Notes under the pieces: model-generated
Told to the model about the DNA's origin: nothing
The model's database searches: none
The model's input: the letters and a program-made list of their open reading frames with translations, nothing else
Made by a program: the position numbers and the translations under genes
Source: Deltaproteobacteria bacterium
GTDB lineage: Bacteria; Desulfobacterota; Desulfobacteria; Desulfobacterales; UBA11574
DNA length: 5,643 bases
Assembly: GCA_019313505.1 (NCBI GenBank)
Contig: JAFDBA010000173.1
Location: 1-5,643, forward strand
Reading direction: 5' to 3'
Shown: in pieces, positions 1-5,246 of the stretch
How positions within the stretch are numbered: position 1 is the stretch's first letter
Layout: the number at the start of each line of letters is the position of its first letter

Positions 1-201
1 TTTACAGTAATCATTAATAATCCTGTATGCAGCGATAATCCTGGTTGTCATTTCTTTGCATTTTTCTTTGTTTTTATTACATCTGTCCGGATGCCATTTG
101 CGGATAAGATTTCTATAGTTCGACTTGATTTCTCCAATGGTCGCCCGTTCAGGCAATTCCAGAACCATTCTTGCCTCATTAATTTGTTGATACTTTTTCA
201 C
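1..201 (-). CDS. J-domain (DnaJ-like) protein, N-terminal 67 residues, cut by window edge
   Basis: Partial gene running off the left edge; 67 codons are visible from a GTG start at 201-199. The J domain is the Hsp70 (DnaK) co-chaperone module that stimulates ATP hydrolysis by DnaK. The diagnostic HPD tripeptide is at residues 37-39 in the context RKWHPDR, preceded by the basic helix II (IKSNYRNLIRKW) and followed by helix III ending in AAYRIIND. Only about 20 residues precede helix II, so the J domain is N-terminal. The frame is closed by TAA six codons upstream of the GTG, and no ATG occurs before residue 12, so GTG is the best start although its Shine-Dalgarno is weak. The C-terminal part is unseen, so canonical DnaJ, CbpA-type or a small J protein cannot be told apart; the loop after HPD (CNKNKEKCKE) is unlike canonical DnaJ, which suggests a minor J protein. 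Confidence 0.8.
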   Translation of the reverse strand, partial: MKKYQQINEARMVLELPERATIGEIKSNYRNLIRKWHPDRCNKNKEKCKEMTTRIIAAYRIINDYCK

Positions 202-222
202 TCCGTGGTCTTTCCATTAAAA

Positions 223-350
223 CTTGATGAACTGTAAAAAGTTCGATTTAGACGGTTTTGTAAAAAGTCACGAATTCAACTATAGATGGCTAAATAAAAA
301 GGTTCATATACTACAACGCAGTAGATGGGACTTTTTACGGCGCCATCAAG
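223..350. repeat. Palindromic MITE-like element with imperfect terminal inverted repeats
   Basis: The ends form an imperfect inverted repeat of about 28 bp: 223-250 (CTTGATG, then GTAAAAAGTT, ATTTA) against the reverse complement of 322-350 (CTTGATG, then GTAAAAAGTC, ATCTA). A second GTAAAAAGT copy lies inside at 260-268. The 128-bp unit has no coding capacity, so if mobile it would depend on a transposase elsewhere. A truncated, inverted copy of its left end is at 5151-5196. It sits in the probable promoter region of the J-domain gene. No target-site duplication is clear. Confidence 0.65.
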
Positions 351-474
351 ACTTAAAAACAATGAAACATACCTTCCATTGGAAGTCAACTGCCATCTTG
401 CCACATTTTTTCCAATAACAACCTGAAATAGCCGCAAAATAACAACTTCTTGACAAAAAAAAGATTAGAAAGTA

Positions 475-491
475 GTTTTGCAAGGGTCTCA
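475..491 (+). repeat. Short dispersed repeat, copy 1 (GTTTTGCAAGGGTCTCA)
   Basis: This 17-bp sequence matches 4878-4894 at 16 of 17 positions in the same orientation, with one A/G difference. Flanking bases do not match. Copy 1 is upstream of the acyltransferase gene and overlaps its weak candidate promoter; copy 2 is in a tRNA operon spacer. It may be the end of a dispersed element family, which is inferred only from the two copies. Confidence 0.45.
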
Positions 492-595
492 TTTAGGAGA
501 ACCTTACAACCGGTGAAGATATGGTGCTGTACAAAAGAAAAGCAGCTACCTTTAAATGTTTGCCGGCATGGAAAAATAAGATTAACGGATAAGTA

Positions 596-1293
596 TTGAA
601 ACGTTTAATATACCAGCAATTTTTTTTCTATATAGGACTTTTAAGCCTAAAGATTATATAAAGATTATATCTTCGACTTACAGGATCAGAGTCATTAACC
701 CTGGGATTGAGCTGGACGTTCTTAAAAGGGGACAGGTTCCGATTTATGCTTCGTGGCATCAGCGATTTTTCCCGGGCATCACCTTTTTCGCGAGGCGCAA
801 GCCGATTTCAATTATGATCAGCCAGAGCAGGGACGGAGAACTTATTTCCAGAATTGTTAACCAACTTGGAGTGTATCCGGTGAGAGGCTCCTCATCACGG
901 GGGGGTGGTAAAGCACTGAATGAAATTTGCGAAATGGCACATAGAGGCTACAGAATCGGTCATATCGTTGATGGTCCCAGGGGGCCTTTCGGTGTGGTCA
1001 AGCCCGGACTTGTCAGAATAGCTCAGTATTCGGGGATGCCCATTATTCCAACTATTATCTCCGCTGAAAAAAAGTGGATATTCAAAAGTTGGGACAGATT
1101 TATTGTCCCAAAGCCCTTTTCCAGTATCATAATCAGGTTCGGAGATGAAATATATGTTTCCAAAAAACTGCCAGGGCCTGCTTTCGAAAAGAAACAGTTT
1201 TTCATTCAAAACACATTGAAGAAATTATATGAGGAAACTGATTTATTATGGGAAGTGCCAAGTAAAATCAAAGAGATCTTTAACCATGTATAA
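596..1293 (+). pseudogene. DUF374 lysophospholipid acyltransferase-like protein, split by an 11-bp duplication
   Basis: DUF374 proteins resemble lysophospholipid/lipid A-type acyltransferases acting at the inner membrane. Bases 814-1293 give an open 159-codon frame with SQSRDGE, VRGSSSRGG, DGPRGPFG, a VKPG segment and the SWDRF...PKPFSS region, all family hallmarks. The family's N-terminus, including the conserved WH (here YASWHQRF), is encoded in the same frame at 742-768, upstream of the first ATG, and that frame has no ATG, GTG or TTG back to the stop at 583. A TTG at 596 opens another frame (KRLIYQQFFFYIGLLSLKII) that stops at 659. The switch falls exactly on a tandem AAAGATTATAT duplication (649-670). 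Removing one copy joins both parts into a 228-residue protein, a normal family length, with WHQR at 50-53, RDG at 75-77 and DGPRGP at 122-127. Translation from ATG 814 alone would lack the WH motif and probably be inactive. The TTG follows a weak GGA-containing Shine-Dalgarno. Confidence 0.8.
649..670. repeat. Exact 11-bp tandem duplication (AAAGATTATAT x2) inside the acyltransferase gene
   Basis: Positions 649-659 and 660-670 are identical and directly adjacent. Eleven is not a multiple of three, so the duplication shifts the reading frame. With one copy the frame from TTG 596 continues into the conserved DUF374 frame; with two copies it meets TAA at 659-661. An 8-T run lies just upstream at 620-627. 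Confidence 0.95.
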
Positions 1294-1299
1294 AGACAT

Positions 1300-1334
1300 C
1301 AGTGAAAACAAGTAAGAATTCATCACTGCTTTTT
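1300..1334 (+). terminator. Possible Rho-independent terminator between convergent genes
   Basis: CAGTGA (1300-1305) can pair with TCACTG (1323-1328), followed after one base by five T (1330-1334). It lies directly after the acyltransferase stop. The stem is only 6 bp, the loop is 17 bases and the T-run overlaps the 3' end of the sprT-like gene, so this is a weak call. Confidence 0.25.
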
Positions 1335-1871
1335 GTAATAATAGTTATAACTTCTGGATGAATATGGGAAATCGGACAATTCTTTAAGGGTGAGACATCC
1401 TGGTTCAACGTGCCATATTAGCTCATCCTGAATAGTTTTTTGTTTTATAATCTTGGCCTTAATATTCATGCCAATGAGTTTGGCAATTCTATTGACTTCT
1501 TCAACAAATCTTTCGTTGTTATGACTGGTTTCTCCCACCCATCCACCGGTCTGGCGAACCCTTTGATGAATCATCTCATGTAGTAGGACATCACTGGCAA
1601 CTCTTTTATTAAAATGGCGTATTCCCCATTTTAAATCATTTGTAGGATAAACCGGTCGAAGCAAATTTTTATTTAAATATATAAGATTTTCGGTCACATG
1701 ATAATAGCCCAGACTCTTACCATGCAGCGTTGATCCCCAGATAATAGCGCCGGGTTTATTTTTACCATCAAAAAAAGTATGATTCAACATTTTCCATTCA
1801 TCAAAAACCCACGCTCCTACCCCACCAAATAATTTTATCCCTTCGCTTTTCAATTCAGCAAACGTCGCCAT
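1323..1871 (-). CDS. SprT-like zinc metalloprotease domain protein
   Basis: 182 residues. The zinc-protease signature HEMIH is at 98-102 (ligands H98 and H102, general base E99). A third likely ligand is H117 in SHNNERFVEEVNRIAKLIG, the spacing and context seen in SprT-like domains. The N-terminal LNHTFFDGKN segment also fits the SprT-like fold, in which a short beta sheet precedes the HExxH helix. The usual C-terminal cysteine zinc ribbon of E. coli SprT is absent; only one cysteine (C159) is present. No signal peptide or membrane segment is visible, so it is probably cytoplasmic. Related eukaryotic proteases (Spartan) act on DNA-protein crosslinks, but the role of this bacterial group is not established. 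ATG at 1871 is preceded by AGAGGT four bases away. The gene is third in the minus-strand cluster behind mltD and converges on the acyltransferase gene, with 29 bases between the stops. Confidence 0.8.
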   Translation of the reverse strand: MATFAELKSEGIKLFGGVGAWVFDEWKMLNHTFFDGKNKPGAIIWGSTLHGKSLGYYHVTENLIYLNKNLLRPVYPTNDLKWGIRHFNKRVASDVLLHEMIHQRVRQTGGWVGETSHNNERFVEEVNRIAKLIGMNIKAKIIKQKTIQDELIWHVEPGCLTLKELSDFPYSSRSYNYYYKKQ

Positions 1872-2043
1872 ATTTACCTCTAAAGCTGAGAGACCTTTGA
1901 AAGAAGCCCCTTTTTGCCCAATTCCTGCGCCTTGTATGGAATGCGTAGCCTATTTCTTCAGGGTCAGGCTCAAATTTTAATCTTCTTTCTCGGAATTTGC
2001 GCCCCTTGAATCTGGAGCTTTTTACAAGACGCAGCCAGATCAT
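1855..2043 (-). CDS. Possible small basic hypothetical protein between mltD and sprT-like gene
   Basis: A 62-codon frame that I do not recognise. Its ATG (2043-2041) directly abuts the TAG stop of mltD, and its end overlaps the start of the sprT-like gene by 17 bases, the arrangement of translationally coupled genes. GTGGAG lies a few bases before the ATG, inside the mltD end. The protein is very rich in Arg and Lys, with an acidic patch EPDPEEIG in the middle, and has no membrane segment. Against it: it is short, has no known motif, and could be a chance frame in a 172-base spacer. If it is not coding, that spacer holds only the sprT-like Shine-Dalgarno. Confidence 0.35.
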   Translation of the reverse strand: MIWLRLVKSSRFKGRKFRERRLKFEPDPEEIGYAFHTRRRNWAKRGFFQRSLSFRGKYGDVC

Positions 2044-3924
2044 CTACTCCACATACAGTCTTTGTCCCGGATAAATCCTATTTCTGGGCGTTAATCGGTT
2101 GATGTGCAGAAATCGTTCGAGGGGCATTTTATGAAACTGAGCGATCTTAAAAGGACTGTCACCGCGTTTAACCAGATATGTCTTTAAATACTCACCTGCG
2201 GGTTTATCATCCTTTCGCTTGCGAATCTTTAAAACCTGTCCGATGTGGAGATTTGTTGTGGACAGATTATTTAGTTCCTGAATCTTTTTGGTTGTTGTAC
2301 CGTATCGTTTGGCAATAATCCAAAGTGAATCGCCACTTTTTACAACATGGCTCGATGCATCTCTATATTCGACTCCGGTGTATTTCTTAGATCGGTATAC
2401 AATTTTGCCCCTGCGGGGTATTTTGAGTTTTTTGCCTGCGACAATAAAGCTTGATCTGCGCAAATTATTTGCCCGCATAATACTTCTCACGCTGCAACGA
2501 TATCGTCTGGAAATAGTAGAAAGGCTTTCGCCGGGTCTGATCCGGTGATATACGTAAGCGCGTTGGGGAGGATGTGAAACCGGTATTTCATCCAGCTTTG
2601 CCAGCAGAACTTGGCCTTTACCTGGTGGGACCCTGAGCGGATAGTTATCTTGGGGAAGTATCCTGTAGCGGAGTTCAGGATTAAGTTTTCTGAGCGTTTT
2701 TTCAGTTTCACCGATCTTTTTGGCAACATTTCTAAGATGAACCTGCTTTGATACGGTTATTATTTCATATTCTAACGGTTTGTCCACAGGTATTGAATCG
2801 AGTCCGTATCTTTCCAGGTTTTTAATGATATGGAGCGTAGCCATAAATCTGGGGACATATCTTGCTGTTTCCTGGGGAAGACGCTCATATAGATCCCAGA
2901 AATTGTCGAGGTAATTTATATTCTGAGTCCTTATTACTCTGAGTACCTTTCCCTCCCCACAATTGTATGCGGCCAGAACGGTTGTCCAATCGCCGAAGAT
3001 GTGATGCAATTCCGATAGATATTCAATGGCGGCTTTGGTAGATTTCACCGGATCGAGCCGCCCATCGATGTATTTGTTACGTTTAAGACCGAATTTATAT
3101 CCTGTTGAGGGGATAAACTGCCAGAGGCCGAGAGCCCTGGCTTTTGAAAGCGCATTCACCTTGAATCCGCTTTCGATAAGCGGGAGCCATGACAATTCAA
3201 CCGGAAGGCCGGCTTCTTTAAGGGCAGAAACAATTTGTGATCGATATTTTCCGGACCGTTTGTACGATTCAACAAAGAATTTTTTTTCGCCTTTTTTGGT
3301 AAAGCGGTCAATTTCATTCTGAATGTGTTTATTCATTACCATGGGAATGGCGTTATAATTACCGTTTACAACTATATTGCGGGATGCGTAAATTTCAAGA
3401 ATACGTTTTGAGATCATAAAACGCAGATCTTCTTTTTGCTGTATGAGCTTGGGAATGTCATTGTTATCGATTTTAAGAATTAAAGAATAAGCATGATCCA
3501 GTGCTTCGAGGGCGTTTTCAAGATCTCCTTTCTGCCAGAAATCCTGCGAAGCCTCGCAAAAATCAAGGGCTTCATCAAAGATAGGTTGCATTTTTTTTTC
3601 AGGGGAAGAATTTTCAGCTATATTATTTTCTCCAACCAAAGGAACAATCGGTGAGGTTTTTTTATATTTAGGGGCGACTTTTTCAGGAGGTTCTGCAAAA
3701 TCAGGGGTACTTGCCTGGGCCGGCAAATAATCTTCATTCTGCTGTATAGATTTTTGGTTTTTATGGTTGATTTTTTCAATAGATTCAGCAGAATCGGAGT
3801 CACTGGTCCGGGCCGGCGAGTAATTTGCGTCTTGTGAAACGGGTGTTTTATGCAGAGTTTGTATGCATCCGCATAAGAGAAACAACAGAAAAACCGGCAG
3901 AAAGAGAATTTGCAACTTTATCAA
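2044..3924 (-). CDS. mltD: MltD-like membrane-bound lytic murein transglycosylase with three LysM domains
   Basis: 626 residues. Lytic transglycosylases cleave peptidoglycan glycan strands, leaving 1,6-anhydro-muramyl ends. A lipoprotein signal has its hydrophobic core at 5-17 and lipobox LCGC at 17-20 (lipidated Cys20), implying attachment to the outer-membrane inner face. A low-complexity linker (about 21-110) contains a 31-residue duplication (35-65 and 66-96). A helical, TPR-like stretch follows at 115-180. The SLT domain spans about 235-345, with catalytic Glu251 in LPLIESGF, ALGLWQFIPSTG at 264-275 and AAYNCGEG at 318-325. An MltD-type spacer follows (385-440). Three LysM peptidoglycan-binding domains are at about 457-503, 525-568 and 582-625. 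E. coli MltD is about 450 residues; the extra length is mainly linker and a third LysM. The start is TTG at 3924-3922, with AAGGGA six bases upstream and an in-frame TAA just before, so no better start exists. It is the first gene of the minus-strand cluster. Confidence 0.92.
   Translation of the reverse strand: MIKLQILFLPVFLLFLLCGCIQTLHKTPVSQDANYSPARTSDSDSAESIEKINHKNQKSIQQNEDYLPAQASTPDFAEPPEKVAPKYKKTSPIVPLVGENNIAENSSPEKKMQPIFDEALDFCEASQDFWQKGDLENALEALDHAYSLILKIDNNDIPKLIQQKEDLRFMISKRILEIYASRNIVVNGNYNAIPMVMNKHIQNEIDRFTKKGEKKFFVESYKRSGKYRSQIVSALKEAGLPVELSWLPLIESGFKVNALSKARALGLWQFIPSTGYKFGLKRNKYIDGRLDPVKSTKAAIEYLSELHHIFGDWTTVLAAYNCGEGKVLRVIRTQNINYLDNFWDLYERLPQETARYVPRFMATLHIIKNLERYGLDSIPVDKPLEYEIITVSKQVHLRNVAKKIGETEKTLRKLNPELRYRILPQDNYPLRVPPGKGQVLLAKLDEIPVSHPPQRAYVYHRIRPGESLSTISRRYRCSVRSIMRANNLRRSSFIVAGKKLKIPRRGKIVYRSKKYTGVEYRDASSHVVKSGDSLWIIAKRYGTTTKKIQELNNLSTTNLHIGQVLKIRKRKDDKPAGEYLKTYLVKRGDSPFKIAQFHKMPLERFLHINRLTPRNRIYPGQRLYVE
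3637..3822 (-). repeat. Diverged 93-bp tandem duplication in the mltD linker
   Basis: The protein segments at residues 35-65 and 66-96 align without gaps over the first 24 positions, with 11 identities: Y-x-PA-x-x-S-x-x-D-x-AE-x-x-EK...K..K. The corresponding DNA blocks are 3822-3730 and 3729-3637. The repeat lies between lipid anchor and catalytic part and probably lengthens the tether across the periplasm. Confidence 0.7.
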
Positions 3925-3930
3925 ATCAGA

Positions 3931-3936
3931 TCCCTT
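3931..3936 (-). promoter_or_regulatory. Ribosome binding site for mltD (supports TTG start)
   Basis: AAGGGA on the minus strand ends six bases before the TTG at 3924. This spacing is optimal, and no ATG or GTG exists between the preceding in-frame TAA and this codon, which fixes the TTG start. Confidence 0.7.
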
Positions 3937-3954
3937 GAATTAATCCATTTGGTG

Positions 3955-3984
3955 ATAATGAAAATAAAACCTAAGATGTGTCAA
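3955..3984 (-). promoter_or_regulatory. Candidate sigma70 promoter of mltD
   Basis: On the minus strand, a perfect -35 box TTGACA (3984-3979) is followed after 18 bases by CATTAT (3960-3955; 4 of 6 matches to TATAAT). Transcription would start near 3948, giving a leader of about 25 bases before the TTG start, which fits well. Confidence 0.6.
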
Positions 3985-4332
3985 TTTTGATTTTATTATG
4001 GTTTGATGTCCGATTACACAAAAATAAGCACCCTTGTCAAGGATTTATGTTATTGAAAAAGCCCGACAAGCTCTATCCTGAGGTGCCGACAGGGGGCATC
4101 TGCCGAATAATTTTCGATTAATTTTATAATATTTAAATTTTTAAAAATATTGCCGCTAGTTTGAAAACGATTTGTTTAAAAGAACTGATACAATATTATC
4201 AAGCAAATCCCATGCCAAAAGAGGCAGAAGAGGGTTGGAACAAAAAAAGACGTAATATCATGAAGATATAGTACAATATACTTTCGGATGTGGCGCTTGC
4301 TGTCGTACTAATTGTCAATATTTAGATTGTTT
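3985..4332. other. AT-rich intergenic region between divergent mltD and tRNA operon
   Basis: This is the middle of a 673-base non-coding stretch. A hairpin AGGTGCC/GGCATCT (about 4080-4104) has no T-run. A palindrome CCTTGTCAAGG is at 4032-4042. A 36-codon frame from TTG 4161 to TAG 4271 has no Shine-Dalgarno or known motif. In another frame, 4289-4330 reads GCGACCRTNCQYLDC, a cysteine-dense string without a start codon. These could be remains of a lost gene or chance; I do not call a gene. Confidence 0.5.
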
Positions 4333-4364
4333 TTGACAAAGTTTGACAAAAATATATATATAAC
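4333..4364 (+). promoter_or_regulatory. Candidate promoter of the tRNA-tuf operon with GC-rich discriminator
   Basis: A consensus -35 TTGACA (4333-4338) is followed by a TATATATA tract, giving -10 candidates TATATA at 4355-4360 (16-base spacer) or 4357-4362 (18-base spacer). A second TTGACA at 4343-4348 is ten bases further on and too close to serve this -10. The -10 is followed by ACCCGGCCC (4363-4371), a GC-rich discriminator of the kind linked to stringent (ppGpp) control of stable RNA genes. The leader to the first tRNA would be about 230 bases. A weaker alternative -35, TTGACG at 4560-4565, lacks a convincing -10. Confidence 0.55.
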
Positions 4365-4597
4365 CCGGCCCAGATTCTTATTTGTATTTAGATTGAATAA
4401 GGTTTAAATGAATAAAAACGGGCGATATTTTAAAGAAATAACACAATATAACACTATAATTTACCATATCTGTTGATAATAGCATAAAATAGAGGTTGAT
4501 ATTTATTATAGATATAAGTAAAAAGAACGATTTATCAAGAGGCCGCTTTTTATGTTGTATTGACGTTATACAGAAAATAGAAAGTTAAAGATGCGTG

Positions 4598-4673
4598 GCC
4601 AGAGTAGCTCAGTTGGTAGAGCGCCTCACTTGTAATGAGGATGTCGCGGGTTCAACTCCTGTCTCTGGCTCCA
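4598..4673 (+). tRNA. tRNA-Thr (anticodon TGT)
   Basis: 76 bases with encoded CCA. The acceptor stem pairs GCCAGAG with CTCTGGC, discriminator base T. The D arm is GCTC...GAGC, the anticodon stem CCTCA/TGAGG encloses CTTGTAA, and the anticodon TGT is at 4631-4633, reading ACA. The T arm is GCGGG-TTCAACT-CCTGT. First of four tRNAs, equivalent in position to E. coli thrU. Confidence 0.96.
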
Positions 4674-4692
4674 TATGTCAGAATATATTTTG

Positions 4693-4777
4693 GGTGGGGT
4701 TCCCGAGTGGTCAAAGGGAACAGACTGTAAATCTGTCGGCGAAGCCTTCGGAGGTTCAAATCCTCCCCCCACCACCA
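4693..4777 (+). tRNA. tRNA-Tyr (anticodon GTA)
   Basis: 85 bases with encoded CCA; a class II tRNA with a long variable arm. The acceptor stem pairs GGTGGGG with CCCCACC, discriminator A. The anticodon stem CAGA/TCTG encloses the loop containing GTA at 4727-4729. The T arm is GGAGG-TTCAAAT-CCTCC. It lies 19 bases after tRNA-Thr(TGT), equivalent in position to E. coli tyrU. Confidence 0.96.
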
Positions 4778-4877
4778 ACCTCAAAGTAAGTCGTATGTAG
4801 GAGGTTTCGGTTTGTATATCGGGATCGATAATTACTACATGGCTTCCTGCATGACTTTTACTGGGCTTTTTGAGGGA

Positions 4878-4894
4878 GTTTTGCAAAGGTCTCA
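4878..4894 (+). repeat. Short dispersed repeat, copy 2 (GTTTTGCAAAGGTCTCA)
   Basis: Matches 475-491 at 16 of 17 positions in the same orientation. It lies in the unusually long 139-base spacer between tRNA-Tyr and tRNA-Gly, so the spacer may contain an inserted or decayed element. Confidence 0.45.
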
Positions 4895-4916
4895 GGCAAT
4901 AATCAGCGTAAAACGT

Positions 4917-4992
<76 letters not shown>

Positions 4993-5069
4993 AACCGGAA
5001 CTTAGGGGTCGTAACCCGGACAGGTCGGCTTACGGCTCGAAAAGAACCAAACGAGGGTTAACAAAGATC

Positions 5070-5146
5070 GCCCACGTAGCTCAGTAGGTAGAGCGCTTCC
5101 TTGGTAAGGAAGAGGTTCACCGGTTCAATTCCGGTCGTGGGCTCCA
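5070..5146 (+). tRNA. tRNA-Thr (anticodon GGT)
   Basis: 77 bases with encoded CCA. The acceptor stem pairs GCCCACG with CGTGGGC, discriminator T. The anticodon stem CTTCC/GGAAG encloses TTGGTAA, with GGT at 5103-5105, reading ACC and ACT. The T arm is CCGG-TTCAATT-CCGG. Equivalent in position to E. coli thrT, just upstream of tuf. Confidence 0.96.
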
Positions 5147-5150
5147 TTAT

Positions 5151-5196
5151 ACTTTTTACGAGACAGTCTAAATCGAACTTTTTACGAGTTCATCAA
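5151..5196 (-). repeat. Truncated inverted copy of the 223-350 palindromic element
   Basis: Read on the minus strand this segment matches 224-268 at 42 of 46 aligned positions (three substitutions and one 1-base gap), including both GTAAAAAGT motifs and the terminal TTGATGAACT. Similarity stops sharply four bases after the CCA of tRNA-Thr(GGT), so only one end of the element is present. It lies in the spacer between the last tRNA and tuf. Confidence 0.85.
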
Positions 5197-5231
5197 AATT
5201 TGTACGCAAAAGATAATTTTCAAAAAATCCA

Positions 5232-5238
5232 GGGGAGG
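5232..5238 (+). promoter_or_regulatory. Strong ribosome binding site of the tuf gene
   Basis: GGGGAGG ends eight bases before ATG 5247. Such a strong site is usual for highly expressed EF-Tu and is intact although the reading frame behind it is broken. Confidence 0.8.
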
Positions 5239-5246
5239 ACAAAAAG

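Larger units (their letters stand above)
202..595. other. Intergenic region between the divergent J-domain and acyltransferase genes
   Basis: This 394-base non-coding stretch holds the palindromic element at 223-350 and a short dispersed repeat at 475-491. A possible plus-strand promoter has TTGACA at 450-455, then 17 bases, then TAGTTT at 473-478; the -10 box matches only 3 of 6 positions, so it is weak. The inverted pair ATTGGAA/TTCCAAT lies around 378-415. Open frames here (for example 224-418, and a 28-codon GTG frame at 513-599) have no recognisable protein features and are treated as chance. Confidence 0.6.

Noticed and set aside
224..418. 64-codon plus-strand open frame
   Set aside because: It lies over the palindromic element, has no Shine-Dalgarno and no recognisable protein pattern.
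513..599. 28-codon GTG frame whose TGA overlaps the TTG at 596, resembling a coupled leader peptide
   Set aside because: AGGAG is about 13 bases from the GTG, too far, and the peptide has no recognisable feature.
895..1209. Antisense open frames opposite the acyltransferase
   Set aside because: They are shadows of a strongly conserved DUF374 frame on the other strand.
4032..4042. Palindrome CCTTGTCAAGG considered as an operator, with TTGACA on the minus strand as a second mltD promoter
   Set aside because: It has no matching -10 box at proper spacing, and an 11-bp palindrome alone is weak evidence.
4080..4104. Hairpin AGGTGCC/GGCATCT considered as a terminator
   Set aside because: No T-run follows on either strand and no gene ends nearby.
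4595..4886. Open frames on both strands across the tRNA genes
   Set aside because: They are translations of tRNA sequence.
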